DNA from: Acidithiobacillus ferrooxidans ATCC 23270
Lineage (GTDB): Bacteria > Pseudomonadota > Gammaproteobacteria > Acidithiobacillales > Acidithiobacillaceae
DNA: 64,000 nucleotides
Direction of reading: 5' to 3'
NCBI RefSeq assembly: GCF_000021485.1
Contig: NC_011761.1
Coordinates: 186,001-250,000 of the forward strand
Shown here: in pieces, positions 1-8,301 of the stretch
How the letters are laid out: each line of letters starts with the position of its first letter
How positions within the stretch are numbered: the first letter of the stretch is position 1
Notes under the pieces: generated by a model
Told to the model about the DNA's origin: nothing
Database searches by the model: none
The model's input: the letters and a program-made list of their open reading frames with translations, nothing else
Program-made: the position numbers and the translations under genes

Positions 1-981
1 ATGATGATGCAGGGGCGCCATGCGAAAGACCCGTTTGCCGGTGAGCCGGAAGGAGACCACCTGAATGATGACGGACAAGGTTTCTACCACGAATACGCCG
101 CCCATGATGAATAGCACCAGTTCCTGACGGGCGACGATGGCGACGATGGCCAGCGCCGCACCCAGCGCGAGAGCGCCGGTATCGCCCATGAAGACATCCG
201 CCGGATAGGTGTTGAACCATAGAAAACCCAGCCCCGCACCCACCAGTGCCCCGCAGAATATCAGCATCTGGCCGGAACCCGGCACCCAGGGTACGTCCAG
301 GTAGCGGGCAAAGACGGCGTTGCCCGATACGTAGGCAAATACGCCCAGTGCGCCGGCGACCATGACCGTCGGGACGATGGCCAGGCCGTCCAGACCGTCG
401 GTCAGGTTCACGGCATTGGAGGTGCCGACAATTACGAAATAACTGAAGACGATGAAGCCGGCGCCCATCGGGATCAACACATGCGGTATAAAAGGCAGAA
501 TGAGGCTGGTCTCCACGGGATTGCTGGCCAGGGCATAGAGCACCCCCCCCGCGGCAAAGGCCACCAGCGACTGTAAACCGTATTTGGCCCGTGCCGAGAG
601 ACCCTTGCTGTTCTGGCGTCGCAGCTTGCGCCAGTCGTCGACGAAACCGATGGCACCAAAGGCCAGGGTGGTGAGCACCGCCACCCAGACCAGCGGATTG
701 CCCAGATCCGACCAGAGCAGGGTTGTCAGAATGACCACCAGCAGGATCAGCGCGCCGCCCATGGTCGGCGTACCCTGCTTGATCAAATGGGTTTCGGGAC
801 CGTCATTGCGAACCATCTGACCGATTTTGTAGCGGCGCAGGCGGGCGATGAAGAAGGGGCCGATGAACAGCGAAAGGACCAGCGCGGTGAGGGTGGCGAG
901 CACGCCGCGCAGGGTCAGATACTGAAAAACGTAAAAGCCGTGATAGAGGCTGCCGAGCTGCATGAAGAGGGCGTAGAGCAT
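1..981 (-). CDS. mraY: Phospho-N-acetylmuramoyl-pentapeptide transferase MraY (3' end outside window)
   Basis: Integral inner-membrane enzyme that moves phospho-MurNAc-pentapeptide from UDP to undecaprenyl phosphate, giving lipid I. The reverse-strand reading from ATG at 981 gives an N-terminus with the family signature around '[10 protein letters not shown]' (here [11 protein letters not shown], residues 16-26). The window stops in the conserved cytoplasmic loop: the last visible residues are MAPLHHH, the His triplet of the family. About 327 codons are present. The family is usually near 360 residues, so only a short C-terminal piece is missing. The start codon overlaps the murF stop (TGATG), indicating translational coupling at the end of this part of the dcw cluster. 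Confidence 0.95.
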   Translation of the reverse strand, partial: MLYALFMQLGSLYHGFYVFQYLTLRGVLATLTALVLSLFIGPFFIARLRRYKIGQMVRNDGPETHLIKQGTPTMGGALILLVVILTTLLWSDLGNPLVWVAVLTTLAFGAIGFVDDWRKLRRQNSKGLSARAKYGLQSLVAFAAGGVLYALASNPVETSLILPFIPHVLIPMGAGFIVFSYFVIVGTSNAVNLTDGLDGLAIVPTVMVAGALGVFAYVSGNAVFARYLDVPWVPGSGQMLIFCGALVGAGLGFLWFNTYPADVFMGDTGALALGAALAIVAIVARQELVLFIMGGVFVVETLSVIIQVVSFRLTGKRVFRMAPLHHH

Positions 982-2333
982 CAGGCATCCCCCTCGCCGA
1001 GGGCTTGCACGACACGCTCCATCCGGGCGGCGCGGGAGCCTTTGATCAGCACCACCGTTTCTTCATCCAGACGACGGTGTAGCGCGGCCAGCAGAGGAGG
1101 CAATTCGGAGAATGCCTCGGCGTTGGTCCCGAAGGCATTGGCCGCTTCCTCCGCCAAAGACCCCAGGGTGTAAAGCCGCTCAACGCCGAGCTGGCGGGCC
1201 AGCAACCCCGCCTGGTGATGATAGAGTGCGGCCTCGGGGCCCAGTTCACCCATGTCGCCTAATACCAGAATGCGCTGACCCGGCTGTGCGGCGAGCACGC
1301 GCAGGGCAGCCTCCAGGGATGCGGGGTTGGCGTTGTAGGTGTCATCCAGCATCCGGCTACCGTGCGGACCGGAGCGCCACTGCAAACGTCCGGGAATGGT
1401 TTGCAGCCCCGCCACCGCCCGTTGAATCTGCGGAATGGGAATGTCGAGCGCCAGCGCCGCGGTCGTGGCCGCCAGGACGTTGCGGCCATTGTGTTGACCG
1501 GGCAAGGGAATCTCCAGAGTGAATTGCCCTTGCGGAGCGCGCACCTCCAGATGTCCGCCACCCTGTTCGTGGGCGCGCCAGTGTCCCCGCACCCGCGTCG
1601 GGCGATGTTCCAAGCTGAAGCGCCAGACTTCGCCGGGCGCCCGTTCCGCCCAGAAATCCGCGAAGGGATCGTCGCCATTGAGGATGGTGAGACCGCGGTT
1701 GTCGAGACCGGAGAGAATTTCGCCTTTGGCTGCGGCAATGGCGGCAACGCTGCCGAGGCCTTCCAGATGCGCGGGGGCTGCATTATTGATCAGGGCCAGG
1801 GTGGGCCGCGCCAGCCCGCTGAGGAGGGTGAGTTCGCCGGGATGATTCATGCCCATTTCCAGCACCGCGTAGCGATGTTCCGGACCGAGCCTGGCCAGCG
1901 TCAGAGGCACGCCGACATGATTGTTCTGGTTACCGCGAGTGGCGAGTACCGGGCCGGACTGGTTAAGGATGGCGGTGAGTACCTCCTTGACCGTGGTTTT
2001 GCCGCAGGAGCCGGTCACTGCCAGCAGCGGCAGGCTGAAACGCTGCCGCCAGTGGGCGGTCAGTGTCTGCAACGCGACCAGGGTATCCCTCACCAGGACA
2101 CCCGGTGCCGACACCGGGATATCCACCAGCACGCCTCCGGCACCCTGTGCGATGGCACCGGGTACGAAGTCCGCGCCATTGCACCGGGTGCCGCGCAAGG
2201 CCACGAAAAATTGTCCGCTCAGAACCTCGCGGCTGTCCGTAGTGACACCCTGAATCGTCTGGCTGCCATCGCTGCCGGGCAACAGCGCGCCGCCGGTAAT
2301 TTCAGCTATTTCCTTCAGCGAATAGCGGATCAT
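981..2333 (-). CDS. murF: UDP-N-acetylmuramoyl-tripeptide--D-alanyl-D-alanine ligase MurF
   Basis: Cytoplasmic ATP-dependent ligase that adds D-Ala-D-Ala to UDP-MurNAc-tripeptide, the last soluble step of the peptidoglycan precursor. It has 450 residues, a normal length. The Mur-ligase P-loop VTGSCGKT is at residues 106-113, followed by TTVKE and the central-domain [11 protein letters not shown]-like stretch (here [12 protein letters not shown]). Its ATG overlaps the murE stop by 4 bases and its stop overlaps the mraY start. The order murE-murF-mraY is the classical dcw order, which makes the call secure. Confidence 0.97.
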   Translation of the reverse strand: MIRYSLKEIAEITGGALLPGSDGSQTIQGVTTDSREVLSGQFFVALRGTRCNGADFVPGAIAQGAGGVLVDIPVSAPGVLVRDTLVALQTLTAHWRQRFSLPLLAVTGSCGKTTVKEVLTAILNQSGPVLATRGNQNNHVGVPLTLARLGPEHRYAVLEMGMNHPGELTLLSGLARPTLALINNAAPAHLEGLGSVAAIAAAKGEILSGLDNRGLTILNGDDPFADFWAERAPGEVWRFSLEHRPTRVRGHWRAHEQGGGHLEVRAPQGQFTLEIPLPGQHNGRNVLAATTAALALDIPIPQIQRAVAGLQTIPGRLQWRSGPHGSRMLDDTYNANPASLEAALRVLAAQPGQRILVLGDMGELGPEAALYHHQAGLLARQLGVERLYTLGSLAEEAANAFGTNAEAFSELPPLLAALHRRLDEETVVLIKGSRAARMERVVQALGEGDA

Positions 2334-3784
2334 ACGCGCAGTGCCTCCGTGGCGACGTCGCGGTCCTGCGGAACGGGTTGGCGCTGTCCCATGATCTCCT
2401 GGGTGCGCTCGTGTCCCTTACCGGCGATGAGCACCCAATCCCCCGCCCGCGACGCGGCGATGGCGGCCCGGATGGCCGCCGCGCGGTCATGAATCACCGT
2501 AGCCTGACCGGGCTGTTCCATACCGCCCAGGATGTCGTCGGCGATAGCCTCGGGCGCTTCGCTGCGCGGGTTATCGTCGGTGAGAATGACGTGGTCGGCA
2601 AGGCGTTCGGCTATCCGCCCCATTTCCGGTCGTTTGCCACGATCCCGGTCACCGCCGCAGCCAAAGACCACGGTCACGGCGCCTTTGGCAACTTCGCGCA
2701 GGTCGGTCAGCACCCGCCGCAGCGCGTCGGGGGTATGGGCATAGTCGATCATCACCTGCGCCTTGCCGGGGACGGGAGCCAGGCGCTGATAACGACCTTC
2801 CGGCAGGTCGAGTCCAGCAATGGCTGCATCGCTGACCGGCCAGCCCATACCTTCGGCGGTCGCCAGCGCGGCCAGTAGATTCTGAACATTGCTGTTACCG
2901 ATCAGGGGGCTGCGTATGCGTCGCGAACCCGCAGGGGTTCGCAGGTCGAGCAGGGTACCGCTGGCGCCGGGGTGCAACGCGACCGCCTGGTAGTCTCCAC
3001 TCCCCACCCCGAAGCGTAGCTGCCGAACTTCTGGCGCCATGGCAGCAGCGATCTGCCCGGTGAATGCATCATCACCGTTCAATACGGCCAGGCGGAGGCC
3101 TGGCGTCTGGAAGAGACGGGTTTTGCTGGCACCGTAGCGCGCCATATCCCCGTGAAAATCGAGGTGATCCCGACTGAGATTGGTGAATACGGCGGCGGCA
3201 AACGGTACTGCTGCCACCCGTTCCAGGGCAAGGGCGTGGGAGGACACCTCCATGGCGATGACCTTGGCGCCCTGATCGCGCAGGGTGGCCATGGTCTGCC
3301 ACAAAGGGACCGGGTCTGGTGTGGTATTGGCCTGGGAGATCAGCGCATCGACGCGGCCATGGCCGAGGGTGCCGATGATCATGGCCGGCTGCGGGGCGAG
3401 TTCGGCAATGAGGCGGGTCACGCTGCTCTTGCCGTTGGTGCCGGTAACGCCAACGATGACGGGCGCCAGACCCTCGTCCCAGCGGTACCAGCGGCGCAGT
3501 GCCATACCGAGCAGGGTTCGTGCCTTCGGGCTTTGCCAGACGGGATGATCCTGTCCGCCATGCACGTCCTCGTCACTGCTCTCCAACAGGGCGGCAGCCG
3601 CACCCGCCGCCCACGCCTGTTGCAAAAATTGCTGTCCATCGCCATGACGGGTGTTCAGTCCGACATAGAGCATGCCGGGTCGCAGGCGACGGGTGTCGGT
3701 TTCAATGCCCTGCAGGGCAATTCCCGCCAGGGCCGCAGGAGCGGCCGGCAGCAGGCGGGCAAGCGTCTCAGTGCGCGGCATCAC
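2330..3784 (-). CDS. murE: UDP-N-acetylmuramoyl-L-alanyl-D-glutamate--2,6-diaminopimelate ligase MurE
   Basis: Cytoplasmic ligase adding the third amino acid to UDP-MurNAc-dipeptide. It has 484 residues. The P-loop GVTGTNGKSS is near residues 112-121, and the specificity motif DNPR is at 404-407. DNPR is the form known for meso-diaminopimelate-specific enzymes, so a Gram-negative-type A1-gamma peptidoglycan is expected. The first of two adjacent ATG codons is taken as the start. It lies 17 bases inside the end of ftsI. The 3' end overlaps murF by ATGA. Confidence 0.97.
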   Translation of the reverse strand: MMPRTETLARLLPAAPAALAGIALQGIETDTRRLRPGMLYVGLNTRHGDGQQFLQQAWAAGAAAALLESSDEDVHGGQDHPVWQSPKARTLLGMALRRWYRWDEGLAPVIVGVTGTNGKSSVTRLIAELAPQPAMIIGTLGHGRVDALISQANTTPDPVPLWQTMATLRDQGAKVIAMEVSSHALALERVAAVPFAAAVFTNLSRDHLDFHGDMARYGASKTRLFQTPGLRLAVLNGDDAFTGQIAAAMAPEVRQLRFGVGSGDYQAVALHPGASGTLLDLRTPAGSRRIRSPLIGNSNVQNLLAALATAEGMGWPVSDAAIAGLDLPEGRYQRLAPVPGKAQVMIDYAHTPDALRRVLTDLREVAKGAVTVVFGCGGDRDRGKRPEMGRIAERLADHVILTDDNPRSEAPEAIADDILGGMEQPGQATVIHDRAAAIRAAIAASRAGDWVLIAGKGHERTQEIMGQRQPVPQDRDVATEALRV

Positions 3785-5552
3785 CAGCCCCCTCGGCCCA
3801 GCGCCGCTCCTGTTCCGCCGTCATGGGTTTCCCTGCGGCGGCGTTCCAGCCCTCGGCACCGATATCGGGTTGTACGCCCATTTGGTGCAGGGCGGTGCCC
3901 ATGGTTACCCGAAATACCGGCGCGGCGACCACGCCGCCATAACGCCATCCCCGAGTTGGTCCACGCACCACTACCGCCATGACAAATTGCGGATTGCGCG
4001 CGGGGGCGAAGCCGACAAAGGTGGTATTCACCTGATGCTTATGAAAGCCGCCCTTGCCATTCGCCATGATGGAGGTACCCGTTTTCCCGGCCACCGAATA
4101 GCCGGGAATCGCGGCGAGAAAGCCGGTGCCACCCCGGCCGGTCACCCCCGTGAGCCAGTCGCGCAGGCGCGCTGCGGTGGCGGCCGGCATGATTTGCTGA
4201 CTGTGCGAAGGGGTATTGCCGGTATTGCGCAGCAGGGTGGGCTGGACGTAGACCCCGTTGTTGGCGATGGCGCCATACGCCGCCGCGAGTTGCAGAGGCG
4301 TGACCGAGAGGCCGTAACCATAAGCCATGGCCGCGCGTCGCGCAATATCCCAACCCTGCCAGGCGGGAACGGTACCTCCCGCCTCCCCAGGCAGGCCCAA
4401 CCCGCTCACCTGTCCGAACCCGGCATTGCGCAGCATCTGGTACAGATCGGCAGGCGGTGTGCGCAGGGAAATCTTCGCTGCGCCAATGTTGCTGGAATAC
4501 TTGAGTACCTGAGCGAGGTCGAGAGTGCCGTGGCGGACGTCATCCTGAATACAGTAATGGGCCACCCGGAAGCAGTTGGTGTCCACATCAAACGTGGAAT
4601 CGGGCTGGATGCTGCCATCATCCAGCGCAGCAGCGATGGTGAAGGGCTTCATCACCGAGCCGGGTTCCAACGTGTCGGCGACAGCCCGGTTGTTATAGAG
4701 GCTGGGCTGAAAGTCCCCACGATCATTGGGGTTGAACGAGGGATAGCTGGCCATGGCCAGGATTTCGCCCGTGCGTACATTCATGAGCACCGCCGCCCCG
4801 GAGCGTGCCTGAAAACGCTGAACGGCCGAGGCGAGAGCCGTGTAAGCCACATACTGGATGTTGCGGTCGATACTCAGGGTCAGCGTCTGACCGGGTTGTG
4901 CCGGTCGGGCTGTGCCCAGGATCGCCAGGGGGTGCCCCAGATTGTCGCGCAGCCCGGTTTCTTCCCCCGCCTTACCCCGCAGCCACTGATCGTATGCCAG
5001 TTCCAGCCCTTCGATGCCGCGCCCGTCCACATTGGTGAAGCCGAGCAACGGCGCGGCGATGCTGCCGGACGGATAGTAACGCCGATTTTCGTTGAAGCTA
5101 TATAGGCCGGGTATGTGCAGGGCGAGAATGGCAGCGGCACGTTCCGGAGCGATCTGCCGGGCGAGGAAGGCGAACCGGCTGCCGCCGCTATGAATTCGGG
5201 TGGCGAGGGTGGCTGCGCTGACCCCCAGAAGGGATGCAATCTGTGGCCACAGCGCCTGCTGGGCATCAAACAACCGGGGATCTACCCAGAGGGTTTGTAC
5301 CGGGACGGACAGCGCCAGTGGTTTGCCGGAACGATCCAGAACAGCACCGCGCTGCGCCGGCAGGGCAAAATGTCGCAGATAACGCTGGGCACCCTGGCTG
5401 CGCAGAAACGGGCCGCGCTCCACCTGTGCCTGCCAGGCTTCTTCCATCACCGCTGCCAGACCCAGCGCGACGATCACCCACAACGCCGTAGCCCGCCATG
5501 CGGGGAGCATGACGGTTGGAAGCGGGAGGAGTGGGGCGCCGGGCTGGGTCAT
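3768..5552 (-). CDS. ftsI: Septal peptidoglycan transpeptidase FtsI (PBP3)
   Basis: Class B penicillin-binding protein that crosslinks septal peptidoglycan during division. It is anchored in the inner membrane with its catalytic domain in the periplasm. It has 594 residues. A single hydrophobic segment spans about residues 20-36, the PBP dimerisation domain starts near residue 60, and the transpeptidase domain carries SVMK (299-302), SSN (353-355) and KTG (490-492), all three active-site motifs intact. The start overlaps ftsL by 4 bases and the end overlaps murE. Its place between ftsL and murE is canonical. Confidence 0.97.
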   Translation of the reverse strand: MTQPGAPLLPLPTVMLPAWRATALWVIVALGLAAVMEEAWQAQVERGPFLRSQGAQRYLRHFALPAQRGAVLDRSGKPLALSVPVQTLWVDPRLFDAQQALWPQIASLLGVSAATLATRIHSGGSRFAFLARQIAPERAAAILALHIPGLYSFNENRRYYPSGSIAAPLLGFTNVDGRGIEGLELAYDQWLRGKAGEETGLRDNLGHPLAILGTARPAQPGQTLTLSIDRNIQYVAYTALASAVQRFQARSGAAVLMNVRTGEILAMASYPSFNPNDRGDFQPSLYNNRAVADTLEPGSVMKPFTIAAALDDGSIQPDSTFDVDTNCFRVAHYCIQDDVRHGTLDLAQVLKYSSNIGAAKISLRTPPADLYQMLRNAGFGQVSGLGLPGEAGGTVPAWQGWDIARRAAMAYGYGLSVTPLQLAAAYGAIANNGVYVQPTLLRNTGNTPSHSQQIMPAATAARLRDWLTGVTGRGGTGFLAAIPGYSVAGKTGTSIMANGKGGFHKHQVNTTFVGFAPARNPQFVMAVVVRGPTRGWRYGGVVAAPVFRVTMGTALHQMGVQPDIGAEGWNAAAGKPMTAEQERRWAEGAGDAAH

Positions 5553-5812
5553 CGTGTTCTGACCATGATGATCTGATTGCTTTTGGGGGCAGAAAGCCCA
5601 AGCTTCTGGCGGGCAATATCGCCTACACGGGCATTGGAGGCGAGAGTGGCCTGCTCCAGCTCCAGCTGACCCCAGCGATTGTCCAAGGCAAAATGTTTGG
5701 CCTGGGCCTCCTGTAACGCAATGAACTGGCTACGGGTATTTTGCCGTGCCGCGACGATGCCGAACAGCGAGGCGGTAATCAGCAGGGCGAGAAGGATGGT
5801 GCTACGCCGCAT
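5549..5812 (-). CDS. ftsL: Cell division protein FtsL
   Basis: Small bitopic division protein that recruits FtsB, FtsQ and FtsI-FtsW to the septum. It has 87 residues: one N-terminal membrane segment (about residues 5-20), then a heptad-like stretch (ARQNTR to LASNAR) and a C-terminal GDIARQKLGL-type sequence common in FtsL. Start chosen at ATG 5812, because the longer reading upstream lies inside rsmH and is not FtsL-like. It overlaps the rsmH end by 11 bases. Sequence conservation in this family is weak, so size, topology and position carry the call. Confidence 0.9.
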   Translation of the reverse strand: MRRSTILLALLITASLFGIVAARQNTRSQFIALQEAQAKHFALDNRWGQLELEQATLASNARVGDIARQKLGLSAPKSNQIIMVRTR

Positions 5813-6767
5813 GACGCTCACTCCTTTCGGCAACCCGCAGTACGGCAGAGCGGGAGCGGGGGTTGTCGCGAGTTTCCCGGGGACCGGCACGCAGCGCCTT
5901 GCCGGCCGGATGCCATGGCAGGGGCGGGAGTTCGCTGGCGCGCAGCGGGACATCAGCACTGATACGATAATCGTCCGCGCGGAAAAAACGTTTCACCAGA
6001 CGGTCTTCCAGGGAGTGAAAGCTGATGACCGCCAGCCGGCCCCCGGCGCGTAACGCATTCATGGCCTGAGGAAGGAAGGCCTCCAGTTCTTCCAGTTCGC
6101 GGTTGATGAAAATGCGGATGCCCTGAAAACTGCGGGTTGCCGGATGCTGTCCGGTTTCGTGCCGGGGCAGTACCTGGGCGATCAACTCCGCCAGTTGCAA
6201 GGTTCTGGTAATGGGCGCCTGTTCCCGGGCCCGCAGGATGGCGCGGGCGATGGGGCGAGCAAAACGTTCTTCGCCGTACTCGCGCAATACCCGCGTCATA
6301 TCTGCTTCCGTCGCAGTCGCCAGCCACTCTGCCGCACTCCTGTCCGCTCCCGGGTCCATACGCATATCGAGGGGGCCATCGCGCAGGAAACTGAAGCCGC
6401 GCGCTGCCTCATCCAGTTGCGGAGAGGACACGCCGAGATCAGCGAGGATGGCGTCCACGCGCTCCCACTCCAGCGCAGCAAGCACTTCGGCCAACTGGCT
6501 GAAGCGTGCCTGGCGGATATATACCCGGGAATCCTGCGCGAAGCGCGCGCGCAATGCGGCGATGGCGCTCGGGTCGCGGTCAAGGATGAGTAGGGTGTCC
6601 GCCGCGCCGAGTTCCGCCAGCAGCGCTGCGCTATGGCCACCCCGACCACCGGTGGCATCGACGCAGCGCACGGCGGCGCCGGTATGGAGCGCGGGACGCA
6701 GGGCGACGATGGTTTCTGCCAGAAGAACGGCAACATGGGTTGCATCTGGCTCATTTGCGCTCCTCAC
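5802..6767 (-). CDS. rsmH: 16S rRNA (cytosine(1402)-N(4))-methyltransferase RsmH (MraW)
   Basis: SAM-dependent enzyme that N4-methylates C1402 in the decoding centre of 16S rRNA. It has 321 residues. The SAM-binding motif VDATGGRGGHS lies near residues 40-50, and the family block PLDMRMDP and the C-terminal NPRSRSAVLR end are present. The start is GTG at 6767, overlapping the mraZ stop in a GTGA junction. The next possible start would remove part of the conserved THVAVLL N-terminus. Confidence 0.96.
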   Translation of the reverse strand: MRSANEPDATHVAVLLAETIVALRPALHTGAAVRCVDATGGRGGHSAALLAELGAADTLLILDRDPSAIAALRARFAQDSRVYIRQARFSQLAEVLAALEWERVDAILADLGVSSPQLDEAARGFSFLRDGPLDMRMDPGADRSAAEWLATATEADMTRVLREYGEERFARPIARAILRAREQAPITRTLQLAELIAQVLPRHETGQHPATRSFQGIRIFINRELEELEAFLPQAMNALRAGGRLAVISFHSLEDRLVKRFFRADDYRISADVPLRASELPPLPWHPAGKALRAGPRETRDNPRSRSAVLRVAERSERHAA

Positions 6768-7219
6768 AGGACCAGATCCCCCAAACAGGCAAAACCATCC
6801 GCACCGGACAGCCAGGTTTCCTGGCAGGCATCCCAGCGTGCGGCATCCCAGATTTCAAACTTGTCGATCTGACCGACCAGTACCAGTTCCTTGTCGAGTT
6901 CCGCAAATTTGCGCAGGTTGGGAGAAAGCAGGATACGGGCCTGGGCATCCAGACGAAGTTCTTCGGATTGTCCCACAAAAAGACGCTGGAACTGCCGGGC
7001 CGCGGGGTTGTTGCTGGGGAGTTCGGCGATACGGCGCTCCACCTTTTCCCAGGTGGGCAAGGGGTAGGCTACCAGGCAGCGCTCTCCTTTCTGGCTCTGG
7101 GCGTCAATGGTGACGACCAGTTGACCATCACAGTGGGCGTTGAGCCAGTCGCGGAAGCGTGCCGGGACATTCATGCGCCCCTTGCTGTCCAGACTGTGCC
7201 GATGGGTTCCCCTAAACAT
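6764..7219 (-). CDS. mraZ: Transcriptional regulator MraZ
   Basis: SpoVT/AbrB-type DNA-binding protein that represses its own dcw promoter. It has 151 residues with the tandem fold: the first copy starts at MFRGTHRHSLDSKGR with NVPARFRDWL, the second near EELRLDAQARILLSPNLR. It is the first gene of the cluster. A GGAGG ribosome site lies 11-12 bases before the ATG, and four TGGGN-like boxes stand directly upstream (annotated separately), which points to autoregulation. Confidence 0.95.
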   Translation of the reverse strand: MFRGTHRHSLDSKGRMNVPARFRDWLNAHCDGQLVVTIDAQSQKGERCLVAYPLPTWEKVERRIAELPSNNPAARQFQRLFVGQSEELRLDAQARILLSPNLRKFAELDKELVLVGQIDKFEIWDAARWDACQETWLSGADGFACLGDLVL

Positions 7220-7232
7220 GTCTGTATGCTTC

Positions 7233-7267
7233 CTCCAAAATCTTCCACTTCAACCCACTTTATCCCA
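7233..7267 (-). promoter_or_regulatory. MraZ operator: four direct repeats at 10-base spacing
   Basis: Read on the minus strand, the leader contains TGGGA, TGGGT, TGGAA and TGGAG, each followed by a 5-base spacer, so the repeat starts fall at 7267, 7257, 7247 and 7237. Known MraZ operators are TGGGN repeats separated by 5 bases. The first two boxes are exact and the last two are TGGAN. The last box overlaps the mraZ ribosome-binding site, so binding could block translation initiation as well as transcription. Confidence 0.8.
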
Positions 7268-7275
7268 CATCTTGA

Positions 7276-7304
7276 AGATTAGAGGGAAGGCCGCCCGCTG
7301 TCAA
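7276..7304 (-). promoter_or_regulatory. Candidate dcw (mraZ) promoter
   Basis: Minus-strand TTGACA (7304-7299, perfect -35), a 17-base spacer, then TAATCT (7281-7276) as a weaker -10. The predicted transcript would begin close to 7269, directly at the first MraZ repeat, as expected for a repressible promoter. Confidence 0.55.
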
Positions 7305-7546
7305 GGAAAAAACGCGAATAATTACGGCATGTTAGAGCGTGTTTATAAAGAGTAAACAAAATACTTGAAGGGACTTCCGCAATTATCGGATTATATGGTG
7401 CAAAATATACTGCATGGAGGACTTTCCAAGGCGGGGGATGCGTGGGCACCATTTGGCGAATACGCTCTATCAGGCTAATTTTAATTGGTGTTTTCAATGA
7501 TGCTACGGGCACTGTCGGGATGGCGCGCGGCATGTGGTAAAAATTG
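7305..7546. other. Intergenic region between rnpB and the mraZ promoter
   Basis: AT-rich spacer with no convincing coding sequence. Short open readings run across it and into rnpB but have no family features. I see no clear terminator hairpin for rnpB apart from the short T run just past its 3' end, so read-through of rnpB transcripts toward mraZ cannot be excluded. Confidence 0.5.
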
Positions 7547-7888
7547 GAGTGGGCCGATAAGCCGGGTTCTGTCGTGGACGACCATTCCTCTAGGCCTGAA
7601 CTTACGCGCAGGCTCCAGCAACCTACCCGCATGCACCGCGGGCCACGGTATCGCACGCCTATTTGGTCTTGCTCCAGGCGGGGTTTTCCCTGCCATTCCC
7701 GTCGCCGGAAATGCGGTGCGCTCTTACCGCACCTTTTCACCCTTACCGGCGCTTACGCGCTTTGGCGGTATATTTTCTGTGGCACTTTCCGTAGGCTCAC
7801 GCCTCCCGGCCGTTAGCCGGCGCCTTGCCCTGTGGAGCCCGGACTTTCCTCCCCGGATTGCTCCGCGGCGGTCGTCTGGCCCACTCCG
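7547..7888 (-). ncRNA. rnpB: RNase P RNA (bacterial type A)
   Basis: Catalytic RNA of RNase P, which removes 5' leaders from pre-tRNA. On the minus strand the 5' end GAGTGGGCC pairs with the 3' end GGCCCACTC (helix P1). The universal blocks follow in order: GGAGGAAAGTCCGGGCTCC (CR-I), AGGGTGAAAAGGTGCGGTAAGAG-like centre, GAGCAAGACCAAATAG, then CCACGACAGAACCCGGCTTA near the 3' end. The CCG/GG-containing internal loop (GGTAGG region) that binds the tRNA CCA end is present. About 342 nt, a normal type A size. The ends are set by P1 and by the upstream promoter, so they may be off by a few bases. Confidence 0.97.
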
Positions 7889-7894
7889 TTGCGG

Positions 7895-7923
7895 ATCATA
7901 CGCGTTTTGAATCCTCCTGTCAG
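7895..7923 (-). promoter_or_regulatory. rnpB promoter
   Basis: Minus-strand CTGACA (7923-7918), exactly 17 bases, then TATGAT (7900-7895). The predicted start, about 7 bases downstream at 7888, coincides with the 5' strand of helix P1, which supports both the promoter and the RNA 5' end. Confidence 0.8.
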
Positions 7924-8034
7924 AAGAAAAACGCGGAGCCGGATTCCCGCACTATACTTCTTACGCTGGGTGCGCAGGTGTAGGTCGCGGCAGGACGCTG
8001 TTCAGTGCGGGTCTGCGGAAAGGAGCGAAATGAC

Positions 8035-8301
8035 ATGATCAACGATAGTTTTCTCGACGAATCAAGGGAAGTGCCATCGACAGCGCCAATGGAACGGGTG
8101 GTCGCGTGGTCCGTTTTCCGGAGCCGTGAGGAGGCGCGGAATCTGGTGGAGCACGTCCATCTGGCTCCAGGGCAAAGCCTCGTCGGTGGCCATGGGCAGG
8201 ATAGTGTTGCGCCGTACTGGTGGGTGGGAGTGCAGGTGCCAGACGTCAGCCATTGGGGGAACGTGACCGCGGTCCATAAACACGGTCGCCTCGGAGACTG
8301 A
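8035..8301 (+). CDS. Small hypothetical protein (88 aa)
   Basis: Not recognised. Starts at ATG 8035 with an AGGAG ribosome site 9 bases upstream, which favours this start over an upstream GTG. The N-terminal 25 residues are polar; the rest contains AWSVFRSREEARNLVEHV and a WWVGVQVPDVSHW stretch, and no signal peptide or membrane segment. Its 3' end overlaps the 3' end of cca by 56 bases in convergent orientation. It is divergent from rnpB. A real small gene is plausible from the ribosome site, but nothing else proves translation. Confidence 0.4.
   Translation: MINDSFLDESREVPSTAPMERVVAWSVFRSREEARNLVEHVHLAPGQSLVGGHGQDSVAPYWWVGVQVPDVSHWGNVTAVHKHGRLGD

Noticed and set aside
3672-5105. A 477-codon open reading antisense to ftsI
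   Set aside because: Shadow of ftsI, whose three active-site motifs are intact; the antisense protein has no recognisable domain.
7279-7740. A 153-codon reading on the minus strand across the rnpB 3' half and its flank
   Set aside because: It runs through the conserved core of RNase P RNA, which explains the sequence; the protein has no family features.
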